64,000 nt of DNA from contig NZ_CP150496.1 of assembly GCF_038019025.1 (NCBI RefSeq), positions 523,501 through 587,500 on the forward strand. The letters run 5' to 3'. The notes beneath the pieces were generated by a model. That model was not told where the DNA came from and did no database searches. It was given only the letters and a program-made list of their open reading frames with translations. The stretch's first letter is position 1, and every line of letters begins with the position of its first letter. The position numbers and the translations under genes were made by a program. Of the stretch, positions 37,015-46,188 are shown piece by piece. Origin of the DNA: Polaribacter marinaquae (lineage in GTDB: Bacteria > Bacteroidota > Bacteroidia > Flavobacteriales > Flavobacteriaceae).

Positions 37015-37804
37015 AAAATATCCTTTTGATCCATCAATAAAAAACCATTGTATTGTTGCTTTTGGTTTGGCTATTTGGGTGTTTATATTCTTGTTTTACA
37101 CAGAACCTTTTGACGTTAATCAATTTAAAGATGATGAAATGCCACTTTACATGTCTTTATATGGATTGTTGGTAGGAACTTGTTATTTGGTATTTATACC
37201 AATACAAGAGATTTTATTTAAAAAGTATAAAGAAAATTGGTATGTTATATCAGAAATATTATTTCTATTAACTTATGTTATAATAAGTATTATAGCTGCA
37301 AGGTTATTTTATTTATATGCAGTTGTACCCGGAGAACCATACCCATATACCTTGGGTTATCATTTAAAAGCAATTTTAATACCTGCTTTTTTAACAATTT
37401 TACCAATTGTTATTTTTGGAAGATTTGCTTTTGGAAAATATAAAAATAAAAAAACTGAAGCAAAAAAAATTGAAATAAAAGGCGAAGGTAATTACGAAGG
37501 TTTGCGTTTACTTTTTAATGATGTAATTTGCATACAATCATCAGACAATTATATAGAAGTTTTTTACTTAAACGGTTCTATTTTAAAGAAGACTTTAATT
37601 AGAAATAAACTTTCAGTGATTGCAAATGAGTTTCCAGAATTATTAAGAACTCATCGTTCTTATTTGATAAATCCTTATCACTTTTTACAATGGAAAACAG
37701 AAAAAAGCAAACTATTTATTCTCTTATTTCACCACATAGAAGTACCCGTTTCTAAAACGTATCAAAATAATGTAAAAAGCATTTTAAATTCTACCACAGA
37801 ATAG
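36995..37804 (+). CDS. Membrane-bound LytTR family transcriptional regulator
   Basis: The 269-residue protein has four predicted transmembrane helices in the first 150 residues and a LytTR DNA-binding domain at about 165-265 (FNDVICIQSSDNYIEVFYL, LPELLRTHRSYLINP-type block). It appears to start at a GTG at 36995, overlapping the TMEM175 gene by 20 bases. No phosphoacceptor receiver domain is present, so the membrane part is the likely sensor. Confidence 0.87.
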   Translation: MKKLLYRKYPFDPSIKNHCIVAFGLAIWVFIFLFYTEPFDVNQFKDDEMPLYMSLYGLLVGTCYLVFIPIQEILFKKYKENWYVISEILFLLTYVIISIIAARLFYLYAVVPGEPYPYTLGYHLKAILIPAFLTILPIVIFGRFAFGKYKNKKTEAKKIEIKGEGNYEGLRLLFNDVICIQSSDNYIEVFYLNGSILKKTLIRNKLSVIANEFPELLRTHRSYLINPYHFLQWKTEKSKLFILLFHHIEVPVSKTYQNNVKSILNSTTE

Positions 37805-37833
37805 CTGTATTTCGCCCCAAACACTTATAAATA

Positions 37834-37865
37834 TTGAGTTTTTTGTTGATTAGTTTATAGTTTTG
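37834..37865 (+). promoter_or_regulatory. Putative promoter of the DUF5694 gene
   Basis: TTG (37834-37836), 21 bases, then TAGTTTTG (37858-37865): both elements of the Bacteroidota promoter, 33 bases before the ATG at 37898. Confidence 0.55.
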
Positions 37866-37897
37866 TATCAGAAAGTTTAATCAATTAAAACCTCATT

Positions 37898-38848
37898 ATG
37901 AAAACTCTAATTACATTAATTATCGTATTTATTTTATCAATTTCTAATTTATCAAGTCAAGAAAATCAACAAGAAATTTTAATTGTTGGCACAATGCACA
38001 CAGTCCCTAAAATTGTAAAAAATAGCTACAAACCTATGTTACGATTTGCAAAAAAATACAAACCAGAAGCAATCTATGTAGAATCGCCAATGGCCAACGA
38101 TTCTATTTCTTGGGAATATTTAAAAAAAGGTTGGTCTAAAGGATATCAAAAATTTTACAAATTATCAGATTCTTTACAAAAGACTTTTAATTATAACAAC
38201 GTTAAATTTAACGCTACTATTGGAAAAAATTTTTCAAGTATGAGTGATGATGATTTAGATTACCTTATTAAATCATTTATTTACAAAAGAGATAATGGAA
38301 ACTATGAATTATACACCTATTTAAAAAAATATGGTGTAAATGGATCTAAAAACCCAACAAGACATGAAGACGGAGATTTGACATATAAATTAGCATTAGC
38401 TATGAACCATAAAAGAGTGATTAATATGGATGATCAACAAACCAATAAAGAATATCATTTAGCTTGGAATAAGTGTAGTAAAGAAAGTGCTAAAAATGGC
38501 AATAACACAGCAAATTCTAAATTGTATAAAAAAAGTTATAATAGCGCTATTTTACCTGCTGTTTTTAGAAAATTGGGTAAACATACAAATAAAAGAAAAT
38601 CATTGCAGCAATTGCATGATATGGCTTCATTTTCTTATGTGATTAAAGACACTGAAGGCTGTAAAGAAGGAAGGAAATATTTTGACGAAAGAAATATGAG
38701 AATGGCTAAAAACATTGCTAAACAAATTTTAGTTTCTAAAAAAACAAAAAATATTATTATTGTTGGTGCAGCACATGTAATTGGTTTAGAAAAAGAGTTT
38801 AAAAAAAACTATCCTCACCTTAAAGTAATTCTAATGAATGAGTATTAA
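37898..38848 (+). CDS. DUF5694 / TraB-GumN-like exported protein
   Basis: The 316-residue protein has a Sec signal (about 1-19). The mature part opens with ILIVGTMHT and AIYVESP and ends with IVGAAHVIGLEKEF, a pair of His-containing motifs like those of the TraB/GumN/EreA superfamily. This fits the DUF5694 family. A hydrolase function is possible; nothing more specific can be said. It is monocistronic. Confidence 0.8.
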   Translation: MKTLITLIIVFILSISNLSSQENQQEILIVGTMHTVPKIVKNSYKPMLRFAKKYKPEAIYVESPMANDSISWEYLKKGWSKGYQKFYKLSDSLQKTFNYNNVKFNATIGKNFSSMSDDDLDYLIKSFIYKRDNGNYELYTYLKKYGVNGSKNPTRHEDGDLTYKLALAMNHKRVINMDDQQTNKEYHLAWNKCSKESAKNGNNTANSKLYKKSYNSAILPAVFRKLGKHTNKRKSLQQLHDMASFSYVIKDTEGCKEGRKYFDERNMRMAKNIAKQILVSKKTKNIIIVGAAHVIGLEKEFKKNYPHLKVILMNEY

Positions 38849-38874
38849 ACTTTCTATTTTTACTTTTAATTAGA

Positions 38875-38908
38875 AAACGCTCACAATATTTTGTGAGCGT
38901 TTATTTTT
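38875..38908. terminator. Bidirectional intrinsic terminator, first of two
   Basis: AAACGCTCACAA and TTGTGAGCGTTT form a perfect 12-bp stem around TATT, with a following T-rich tract. Confidence 0.9.
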
Positions 38909-38909
38909 T

Positions 38910-38940
38910 AAACCTCATAAGTTTAAGCTTATGAGGTTTT
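38910..38940. terminator. Second intrinsic terminator in the same gap
   Basis: AAACCTCATAAG (38910-38921) pairs with CTTATGAGGTTT (38928-38939). It lies directly beside the previous hairpin and before the convergent yiaA-like gene, so each gene may have its own terminator. Confidence 0.85.
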
Positions 38941-38961
38941 GGTGTACAAACCATTATCAAA

Positions 38962-39450
38962 CTAACTATTTTCTTCTTCAGTTTTAGTTTTGATAAAATC
39001 AAGATCTCTAGTATTTTTTTGAACAGTAATTGCACCAAATAAACTTAATAAGTAAGATATGGCGTAGAATCCTTTTTCACTTAAAAGTAAATCAGCATTT
39101 CTCAATCCAACTATTAATAATAGTAAAGATGCAATTACAATAACCCAACTAATTCCATAATAAATTTCGCTTACTTTTATGTCTTCAGCTTTATCTCTTA
39201 CTGCTTTTTGTAGAGAAATAACAGCATAAATTCCCATTAAAAGAATAGCAAAATAATACCCTTTTTCATTTAACTGCATGGTTGCATTCCAGAGTCCAAT
39301 ACAATAAGAAAGTAATCCAATAATTACAACTCCCCAAGTTGCACCTACATAAGCAGATGTTGGTTTTTGGTTCAATTCATTTTTTAATTTGTTCTTTGCT
39401 CTTTTGTTCTTAGTCTCTTCTTTTGATGAAACTGTTGTTTGATAATTCAT
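38962..39450 (-). CDS. yiaA: YiaA/YiaB family inner-membrane protein
   Basis: The 162-residue protein contains two tandem YiaAB two-helix repeats (about 33-85 and 100-150), each with a helix, a short loop with Asn-Ala (GLWNATMQLNEKGYY and GLRNADLLLSEKGFY) and a second helix. Length and repeat pattern fit inner-membrane protein YiaA. The charged N-terminal 30 residues are cytoplasmic. Function is unknown. Confidence 0.85.
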   Translation of the reverse strand: MNYQTTVSSKEETKNKRAKNKLKNELNQKPTSAYVGATWGVVIIGLLSYCIGLWNATMQLNEKGYYFAILLMGIYAVISLQKAVRDKAEDIKVSEIYYGISWVIVIASLLLLIVGLRNADLLLSEKGFYAISYLLSLFGAITVQKNTRDLDFIKTKTEEENS

Positions 39451-39521
39451 AATATTTAGTTTAATAATTATGATACAAATTTGCGACAGTTTTGAAGTTC
39501 TTAGAATTTAATTTCAATCAA

Positions 39522-39597
39522 TTACTGACGATTAAAAACAACCAATAACACAATCAAAACAATAATAAATTATATTTACATATATTTTACTGACGAT
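39522..39597. repeat. Direct repeat of TTACTGACGAT
   Basis: The 11-mer TTACTGACGAT occurs at 39522-39532 and at 39587-39597, the second ending three bases before the ATG at 39601. It lies in the divergent gap between the yiaA-like gene and a hypothetical gene, and could be a binding site. Confidence 0.35.
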
Positions 39598-39600
39598 ATA

Positions 39601-41097
39601 ATGATAAATTTAAAAGAAATATTAGAAACTTTTACGAAAGAAAATCGGCAAGAGTTTATTTTATACTTAGAGAAAAAGAACAAAAGAAAAGATGCAAAAA
39701 ACATTGCTTTAGTTCGTGTTTTATTGTCAGACAACTTTTCTTCTACAGAGATTTCTCTCAAATTATATGGCAAACAAAATAAAGTAGCATTAAACGCTTT
39801 AAGAAAAAGGTTATTTAAGTCTTTGATTGATTTTACAGCAAATCTAAGTATGAAAGAAGAAAATTCAATTGATATACAATTGATTAAATATATTCTTTCT
39901 GCAAGAAATTTTCTTAAAAAAGGACAAATTAAAATTGGATATCAAATTTTAGACAAAACTGAAAATATTGCTATTGAACATCAACTTTTTACAATTTTAA
40001 ACGAAATTTATCACACTAAAATTGAATATGCTCATTTAAATAAAACTTTAAATTTTGATAATTTGATTTTAAATTTTAATGACAATCAAAAGCAGTTAAT
40101 TATAGAAGACAATATTAATATTGCCTGTGCTAAAATTAGAATTTCATTAGCCGAATATCAACAAAAAAAATCAAAAGAAGATATCAAAACACTGATTCAA
40201 AATGTTTTAAAAGAGCAAAATATTATCATTTCAGATTCATTATCATTCAAATCTTTATATCAAATAATTCAAATTACTAGCATTTCTTCAGCGCAAAAAT
40301 TTGATTACTGGAATATTGAAAAATTTCTGGTAGACACTTATGCTATTATTAAGCATCATACATCTAAAGACAAACAACTTTACTATCATATCGAAGTGTT
40401 ATACCTTATTGCAAATGTTCTTTTTAGAAGCAAAAAATTTACAGAATCTAAGAAGTATTTAGCGTTAATGTATTTTTATATGAATGAAAAAAAGCAAAAA
40501 TATTATTCTGATTTTGCTCCAAATTATCATTTATTATTGAGTTTAAATTATAACTATCATAATGAACAAGAAAAAGCTATAGAACTTTTAGAACCCTATA
40601 TTACTAAGAAAAATATAAATCTTGTTTCTCAATTAGACATTTTACTTTCACTGATTGTTTATTATTATCAAAACAACTCTCTAGAAAAAGCTAAAAATTT
40701 GTTGGCTACTTTTTATCATACTGACAATTGGTATATAGATAAAGCAGGAATTGTATGGACCATTAAAAAAAATCTTATAGAAATTTTACTTCATATTGAT
40801 TTAGGAAATATTGATTTGGTAGATTCTAGGTTTATAAGTTTTAAAAGAAACTATTTTAAACATTTATCTGAAATAAACCAAGAAAGAGTAATCTCTTATT
40901 TAAAATTGATTGAAATCTATTATAAAAAACCAGAAATAGCTACAACTATTGAATTCTACAATAGAGTAGAAAAATCATTTAATTGGATAAATAGAAATAA
41001 TGAAGATATTTTCTTAATGAGTTTTTACGCTTGGTTAAAAGCAAAAATGACCAAACAAAATATTTATTTTGTTACTTTAAACTTGATAAATAATTAA
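39601..41097 (+). CDS. Hypothetical helical-repeat protein
   Basis: I do not recognise a named family. The 498-residue protein has no signal peptide or membrane segment. It is Lys-rich and largely helical, with spaced patterns such as ILARN/ALNALRKRLF, NEIYHTKIEYAHL and LLSLNYNYHNEQEKAIELLEPY that look like degenerate tetratricopeptide repeats. The first 80 residues are basic. Similar proteins with an N-terminal basic domain and TPR-like tail occur in Flavobacteriaceae. A direct repeat lies upstream. Confidence 0.6.
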   Translation: MINLKEILETFTKENRQEFILYLEKKNKRKDAKNIALVRVLLSDNFSSTEISLKLYGKQNKVALNALRKRLFKSLIDFTANLSMKEENSIDIQLIKYILSARNFLKKGQIKIGYQILDKTENIAIEHQLFTILNEIYHTKIEYAHLNKTLNFDNLILNFNDNQKQLIIEDNINIACAKIRISLAEYQQKKSKEDIKTLIQNVLKEQNIIISDSLSFKSLYQIIQITSISSAQKFDYWNIEKFLVDTYAIIKHHTSKDKQLYYHIEVLYLIANVLFRSKKFTESKKYLALMYFYMNEKKQKYYSDFAPNYHLLLSLNYNYHNEQEKAIELLEPYITKKNINLVSQLDILLSLIVYYYQNNSLEKAKNLLATFYHTDNWYIDKAGIVWTIKKNLIEILLHIDLGNIDLVDSRFISFKRNYFKHLSEINQERVISYLKLIEIYYKKPEIATTIEFYNRVEKSFNWINRNNEDIFLMSFYAWLKAKMTKQNIYFVTLNLINN

Positions 41098-41170
41098 CTT
41101 TTTTACATATAAAATGGATTATATGCTCTTGGCATAATAGTTGGTTAAAAACTATTTAAAATCAACAATC

Positions 41171-41665
41171 ATGAAAAAAATCTATGTATTCCTTTATATT
41201 TTCACCACATTATTATTGTTTAACTGCAGTAAAGAGAACAACGAAATAGATTTTAAATATACAGCAGCAGATTTAAAAAAAATAAATGATGATTCTTCTA
41301 AAACCTGGACAGTAAATCAATTTTATTTAAATTTTGCAAATGATGTATTAAGTGAGTTTAATGATTGTTATGTAGATGATACTTTTACTTTTTATCATGA
41401 TAAAGAGCAAGTTGAAGCCACATTAGGCAACACATCTTGTTTCTATCAAAATCCAACAGAACAATACGCTACATTCACTTTAAATTTTTACGAAGAAACG
41501 GGCAAAATATTTCTAAATGTTTCTCGTGGAGAAAGTTTAGAGAATAATTTTAAAACCCGTTTATTTATATTACAATTAAAAGAATTATCAGAAACAAAAA
41601 TGATTTTTGCTACAGGAGATGCGCCTAATAATTATGGAAAAACAATTGTTTTTACTGCTAATTAA
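41171..41665 (+). CDS. Lipoprotein of unknown function
   Basis: I chose the ATG at 41171 because it gives a lipobox (LLFNC, Cys19); the longer frame from 41141 would put ten residues before it. The 164-residue product contains WTVNQFYLN, DDTFTFYHD and a C-terminal strand (IFATGDAPNNYG), reminiscent of the lipocalin-like domains of small flavobacterial lipoproteins. It is convergent with hisIE. Confidence 0.65.
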   Translation: MKKIYVFLYIFTTLLLFNCSKENNEIDFKYTAADLKKINDDSSKTWTVNQFYLNFANDVLSEFNDCYVDDTFTFYHDKEQVEATLGNTSCFYQNPTEQYATFTLNFYEETGKIFLNVSRGESLENNFKTRLFILQLKELSETKMIFATGDAPNNYGKTIVFTAN

Positions 41666-41671
41666 CAAAGT

Positions 41672-42271
41672 TTATTTCTGCCTTTTTATTAACTCTGCTT
41701 CAATATCTTTCAAGGTAAAACCTTTGGCTTGTAACAACATTAAATAATGAAACATTAAATCTGCAGATTCATACAAAAACAAGTCGTCATTGTTATCCAT
41801 TGCTTCAATAACAGTTTCTACTGCCTCCTCACCTACTTTTTGGGCAACTTTATTAATTCCTTTAGAAAACAAACTGGCTACATAAGATTTCTTTGTGTCT
41901 TTATTTGCAACTCTTTCTGTAATTACATTTTCTAAAGTAGAAAAGAAACCATAATTTGGTGTGTTTTCTTCTCTCCAACAAGTATCTGTTCCTGTATGAC
42001 AAGTTGGTCCATTTGGGTTTACTTGAATAAGAAGTGTATCATTATCGCAGTCTAGCTTTATATCAACTAGATTTAAAGTATTCCCGCTCTCTTCACCTTT
42101 AGTCCACAAACGATTTTTAGTTCTAGAAAAGAAAGTGACTAACTTTGTTTCTTCTGTTTTGTTAAACGCCTCTTCATTCATATACCCCAACATCAAAACT
42201 TTTTTTGTTGTTGCATCCTGAATAATAGCTGGCACTAATCCGTCATTATTTTTATTGAAATCTATATTCAT
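41672..42271 (-). CDS. hisIE: Bifunctional phosphoribosyl-AMP cyclohydrolase / phosphoribosyl-ATP pyrophosphatase
   Basis: The 199-residue protein fuses HisI (about 1-105; zinc and substrate segments KLDCDNDTLL and TCHTGTDTCW) with HisE (about 110-199; SLFSKGINKVAQKVGEEAVE). It catalyses steps 2 and 3 of histidine synthesis. It is the last gene of the his operon and its start overlaps the stop of the acetyltransferase gene by one base. Confidence 0.95.
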   Translation of the reverse strand: MNIDFNKNNDGLVPAIIQDATTKKVLMLGYMNEEAFNKTEETKLVTFFSRTKNRLWTKGEESGNTLNLVDIKLDCDNDTLLIQVNPNGPTCHTGTDTCWREENTPNYGFFSTLENVITERVANKDTKKSYVASLFSKGINKVAQKVGEEAVETVIEAMDNNDDLFLYESADLMFHYLMLLQAKGFTLKDIEAELIKRQK

Positions 42272-42732
42272 TATCTTAATTTTAATTCCATTTTTATATC
42301 CTCAGTTACAAAATGTGTATCCTTAATTTCTACATGCTTAAAGCCTAATTTTTCATATAAACTTAGAGCTTTTTCTAATTTTGTACTAGATTCTAAAATA
42401 ATTGTTTCAACATTATTTTGTTTACATAAATCAATACAAATTTGCATTAATTTATAACCTATTCCTAAACCTTTATAACCATCAATAACGGCAAATTTTA
42501 AAATTTCGCTACTATTTTTATTTATAGGATTTAAACATATAGTTCCAACAATTTCATTATTAATTCTAGCTAAAAATACATGTGCACCATTCTTTATAAA
42601 TAAACTAGGATTATCTAATAACAGATCATCTGCTTTTTCATAAAGATCAAATTTCTTTAACCAATGTAAATTTATACTTTTAAACTCTTTTTGATATTGA
42701 TCTTGATATTCTATAAACTCTAAATCTTTCAT
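42271..42732 (-). CDS. GNAT family N-acetyltransferase inside the his operon
   Basis: The 153-residue protein has the GNAT acetyl-CoA motif IDGYKGLGIGYKLMQ (about 86-98) and the SLYEKLGFKHVEI C-terminal block. Its substrate is unknown. It is wedged between hisF (18 bases upstream) and hisIE (one-base overlap), so it is expressed with the histidine genes. A role in histidine metabolism is possible but not shown by the sequence. Confidence 0.85.
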   Translation of the reverse strand: MKDLEFIEYQDQYQKEFKSINLHWLKKFDLYEKADDLLLDNPSLFIKNGAHVFLARINNEIVGTICLNPINKNSSEILKFAVIDGYKGLGIGYKLMQICIDLCKQNNVETIILESSTKLEKALSLYEKLGFKHVEIKDTHFVTEDIKMELKLR

Positions 42733-42750
42733 ATTGGTAAAATTTAGAAC

Positions 42751-43506
42751 TTAAATTCTTACTGGTATATTTTGTTTTTTTAAAGCTTCTTTTAATTCTA
42801 AAATTGGTATTTCACCAAAATGAAAAACACTTGCTGCAAGTGCTGCATCAGATTTTCCTTTAGTAAAAGTATCTGCAAAATGCTCGATAGAACCAGCGCC
42901 ACCAGAAGCAATAATTGGTATGTTTAGTGTTTTTGATAAATAAGCCAATGCTTCATTTGCAAAACCTGCTTTTGTACCATCATGGTCCATAGAAGTAAAT
43001 AATATTTCTCCAGCACCACGTTTTTCTACTTCTTTTGCCCAATCAAATAGTTTGATATCTGTTGGTATTGTTCCGCCTGCCAAGTGCACAAACCATTCGC
43101 CATTAATTTGTTTCGCATCAATAGCAACAACAACACATTGGCTACCAAATTTATCTGCCAATTCGTTAATTAAATCGGGTCTTTTTACTGCAGAAGAATT
43201 TATAGAAACTTTATCTGCGCCACATTGTAATAATTTATCTACATGCTCTACAGAAGAAATTCCGCCACCAACTGTAAACGGAATGTTTACTTGTTCGGCT
43301 ACTTTTAAAACCATATCTAAAGTGGTTCCTCTATTTTCTAACGTTGCTGCAATATCTAAAAAAACCAATTCGTCTGCACCTAATTCTGCATATTGTTTTG
43401 CTAAAACCACCGGATCTCCTGCATCTATTAAATTAACGAAATTTACACCTTTTACAGTTCTTCCGTTTTTAATATCTAAACAAGGCACTATTCTTTTTGT
43501 TAACAT
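42751..43506 (-). CDS. hisF: Imidazole glycerol phosphate synthase, cyclase subunit
   Basis: This 251-residue TIM-barrel protein begins with the HisF signature [20 protein letters not shown] and has a catalytic Asp in this block (Asp11), VAIDAKQ, and the phosphate-binding GGISS and ASGGAGS motifs. It cyclises the HisA product with ammonia from HisH. It is separated from hisA by 65 bases containing a hairpin repeat. Confidence 0.97.
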   Translation of the reverse strand: MLTKRIVPCLDIKNGRTVKGVNFVNLIDAGDPVVLAKQYAELGADELVFLDIAATLENRGTTLDMVLKVAEQVNIPFTVGGGISSVEHVDKLLQCGADKVSINSSAVKRPDLINELADKFGSQCVVVAIDAKQINGEWFVHLAGGTIPTDIKLFDWAKEVEKRGAGEILFTSMDHDGTKAGFANEALAYLSKTLNIPIIASGGAGSIEHFADTFTKGKSDAALAASVFHFGEIPILELKEALKKQNIPVRI

Positions 43507-43571
43507 TATTTATAACTTTTGGTTCTTGGCTTTTGGCTTTTTGCAAATAGCAAACTGCTAAAAGCAAATCA
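43507..43571. repeat. Intergenic hairpin repeat between hisA and hisF
   Basis: Contains GGCTTTTGGC, GCTTTTTGC and GCTAAAAGC, which can pair (GCTTTT-GC with GC-AAAAGC). It is related to sequences in the next two operon gaps (44310-44373 and 44956-45009). Confidence 0.55.
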
Positions 43572-44309
43572 CTATTTTTTTATTATAAAGTTTTCTAATT
43601 GTTTTAAGCTGATTTTATTCTCATAAATCGCCTTCCCTATAATTACTCCTTCACAACCATTTTCTGCTAATTTTGGAATTTCATCAAAAGAAGAAATTCC
43701 GCCAGAGGCGATTAATTTTAAAGGTTGTACTTCGGTTAATATTTCCTGATACATTTCAAAACTTGGTCCTTGCAACATACCGTCTTTAGAAATATCTGTA
43801 CAAATTACATACTGAATTCCTTTTTTTTGATAATCAGCAATAAACGGTATTAATTCTAAAGAACTTTCTTCTTGCCAACCATTGGTTGCTATTTTACCTC
43901 CGGAATTATCAGGATAAAAATCGGCACCTAAAATAATTTTTTCTGATCCGTATTTAGCAATCCAACTTTCAAAAATTTCTTTATTTTTTACAGCAATACT
44001 TCCACCTGTTATTTGATTTGCGCCAGAATTAAAAGCAATTTCTAAATCTTTATCAGATTTTAAACCACCACCAAAATCAATTTTCAAATTTGTTTTAGAA
44101 GCAATTTGCTCTAATACTTTATAATTAATAATTTGACTTGCTTTTGCGCCATCTAAATCTACAACATGTAAATATTCGATACCTGCATCTTCAAATTCTT
44201 TAGCAACTTCTAACGGATTTTCGTTATAAATTTTCTTTGTATCGTAATCTCCTTTTGTTAAACGAACACATTTTCCGTCTATAATATCTATGGCTGGTAT
44301 TATTCTCAT
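43572..44309 (-). CDS. hisA: Phosphoribosylformimino-5-aminoimidazole carboxamide ribotide isomerase
   Basis: The 245-residue TIM-barrel isomerase starts with [20 protein letters not shown] (catalytic Asp8) and has [10 protein letters not shown], the second catalytic Asp in ICTDISKDG, and phosphate loops DFGGGL and ASGGISS. It feeds HisF. A hairpin repeat lies on each side of the gene. Confidence 0.97.
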   Translation of the reverse strand: MRIIPAIDIIDGKCVRLTKGDYDTKKIYNENPLEVAKEFEDAGIEYLHVVDLDGAKASQIINYKVLEQIASKTNLKIDFGGGLKSDKDLEIAFNSGANQITGGSIAVKNKEIFESWIAKYGSEKIILGADFYPDNSGGKIATNGWQEESSLELIPFIADYQKKGIQYVICTDISKDGMLQGPSFEMYQEILTEVQPLKLIASGGISSFDEIPKLAENGCEGVIIGKAIYENKISLKQLENFIIKK

Positions 44310-44373
44310 TATTTTAGCTTTTAGCTTTTGGCTTTTAGCGAACTGCTAAATGCAAATAGCAAAAGGCATAATT
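44310..44373. repeat. Intergenic hairpin repeat between hisH and hisA
   Basis: Contains TTTTAGC, TTTTGGC and TTTTAGCGAACTGCTAAA, in which TTTAGC pairs with GCTAAA. Same family as the repeats at 43507-43571 and 44956-45009. Confidence 0.55.
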
Positions 44374-44955
44374 TTATAAATTTAGAAAGTTTTTTAAAAT
44401 TTGTTCACCTGCTTTTGAGGACTTCTCTGGATGAAACTGTACACCGTAAAAATTATCTTTTTGTAAAGCTGATGCGTATTCTAATTCGTAATCTGTTGTT
44501 GCTATTGCTTCTTTACAATTTTCTGCATAAAAACTATGTACCAAATACATAAATTCTTTTTCTTTAATTCCTGTAAATAATTCTGAATTTAGATTATAAA
44601 TTACATTCCATCCCATTTGCGGGACTTTTACAGCTTTAGAAAACTTTTTAACATCAACATCAAAAATACCCAAACCTTTTGTGTTACCTTCTTCGGATGA
44701 ATTACACATTAATTGCATACCTAAACAAATACCCAAAACAGGTTGTTTTAAAGTAGGAATTACTTTATCTAAACCACTTTCTTTTAGCATTTTCATTGCA
44801 GAACTTGCTTCTCCTACTCCAGGAAAAATAACTTTATCAGCAGCTTTTATTTCATCAATATTATTAGATAAAACAGCATCTAAACTTAATCGTTTAAAAG
44901 CAAACTGAATACTTTTAATATTTCCCGCTCCGTAATCTATAATTACTACTTTCAT
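44374..44955 (-). CDS. hisH: Imidazole glycerol phosphate synthase, glutaminase subunit
   Basis: The 193-residue class I glutamine amidotransferase carries the nucleophile Cys in GICLGMQLM (near 79), the His-Glu pair in GVQFHPEKSS (near 176), and the PGVGEA oxyanion region. It supplies ammonia to HisF. Confidence 0.97.
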   Translation of the reverse strand: MKVVIIDYGAGNIKSIQFAFKRLSLDAVLSNNIDEIKAADKVIFPGVGEASSAMKMLKESGLDKVIPTLKQPVLGICLGMQLMCNSSEEGNTKGLGIFDVDVKKFSKAVKVPQMGWNVIYNLNSELFTGIKEKEFMYLVHSFYAENCKEAIATTDYELEYASALQKDNFYGVQFHPEKSSKAGEQILKNFLNL

Positions 44956-45009
44956 TTTTATTCTTTTAACTTTTAGCTATTAGCAAACAACTAACAGCTA
45001 AATGCAATT
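44956..45009. repeat. Intergenic hairpin repeat between hisB and hisH
   Basis: TTTAGCT-A-TTAG (44972-44983) pairs with CTAA-C-AGCTAAA (44991-45002) around loop CAAACAA, a 12-bp stem with a single mismatch. Third member of the family seen in this operon. Confidence 0.6.
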
Positions 45010-46149
45010 TTATAACACTCCTTTTGTAGATGGTAAAAACATTTTGTTTGCATCTCTTTTTACGGCCATTTTCATTGCTTTTGCAAAAGCTTTAAAAATT
45101 CCTTCTATTTTATGATGCTCGTTATCGCCTTCTGCTTTTATATTTAAGTTACATTTTGCACCATCTGTAAACGATTTAAATAAATGTAAAAACATTTCTG
45201 TTGGCATGTCTCCAATCATTTCTCGTTTAAAATCTGCTTCCCAAACCAACCAAGGTCTTCCTCCAAAATCTACAGCAGCTTGCGCTAAACAATCATCCAT
45301 TGGTAAACAGAAACCGTAGCGTTCTATGCCTAATTTATTACCAAGCGCCTTATGAAATAATTCACCTAAAGCAATCATTGTATCTTCTATAGTATGATGC
45401 TCGTCTACTTCTAAATCTCCGTCAACTTTAACTGTTAAATCCATTGCACCATGACGACCAATTTGATCTAACATATGATCGAAAAACTTAACACCTGTAT
45501 CAATATCATTTTTACCAGAACCGTCTAAATTTAACTTGATATAGATTTTAGTTTCGTTTGTATTTCTAGTAATTTCTGATACTCTATCTTCTAATTTTAA
45601 AAACTCATAAATCTCTTTCCAATCTGTAGAAGTTAGAGCTATACAATCAAGAATTTCTTGTTTTGAAGTTTCAATTTCATCTGCGCCTAATTCTGGGTTT
45701 TCTGATAAAAAGATTCCTTTAGCACCAAGATTTTTTGCTAATTCCATATCTGTGATTCTATCACCTAAAACAAAAGAATTTTCTAAGTCATAATCCTCAG
45801 AAAAATATTTAGTTAACAAACCAGTTCTTGGTTTTCTTGTTTCTGCATTTTCATGCGGAAAGGTTTTGTCTATGCAAACTTCAGAAAAAACAACACCTTC
45901 TTTTTCGAAAGCAGAAATCACCTTGTTTTGTGCAGGCCAAAAGGTATCTTCTGGAAAAGAATCTGTACCCAAACCATCTTGATTGGTTACCATAACCAAC
46001 TCAAAATCTAATTCTTCGGCAATTCTTGCCATGTATCTAAAAACCTTAGGATAATATTCTAACTTTTCTAAACTATCTAATTGGTAATCTACTGGCGGTT
46101 CTAAAACTAAAGTTCCGTCTCTGTCTATAAATAGTACTTTTTTACTCAT
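45010..46149 (-). CDS. hisB: Bifunctional histidinol-phosphatase / imidazoleglycerol-phosphate dehydratase
   Basis: This 379-residue fusion has an N-terminal HAD phosphatase (catalytic FIDRDGTL at about 6-13; zinc-loop region CIDKTFPHE) and a C-terminal IGPD dehydratase (about 190-379) with the metal-binding HHTIEDT and [11 protein letters not shown] motifs. It covers steps 6 and 8 of the pathway. Confidence 0.97.
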   Translation of the reverse strand: MSKKVLFIDRDGTLVLEPPVDYQLDSLEKLEYYPKVFRYMARIAEELDFELVMVTNQDGLGTDSFPEDTFWPAQNKVISAFEKEGVVFSEVCIDKTFPHENAETRKPRTGLLTKYFSEDYDLENSFVLGDRITDMELAKNLGAKGIFLSENPELGADEIETSKQEILDCIALTSTDWKEIYEFLKLEDRVSEITRNTNETKIYIKLNLDGSGKNDIDTGVKFFDHMLDQIGRHGAMDLTVKVDGDLEVDEHHTIEDTMIALGELFHKALGNKLGIERYGFCLPMDDCLAQAAVDFGGRPWLVWEADFKREMIGDMPTEMFLHLFKSFTDGAKCNLNIKAEGDNEHHKIEGIFKAFAKAMKMAVKRDANKMFLPSTKGVL

Positions 46150-46188
46150 TTTAATAAATTTTATCGAATTCTAAAACTCAGAATTACT

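Noticed and set aside
43052..43561. Antisense 169-residue frame over hisF
   Set aside because: It overlaps hisF almost fully and has the composition of a reverse-strand shadow.
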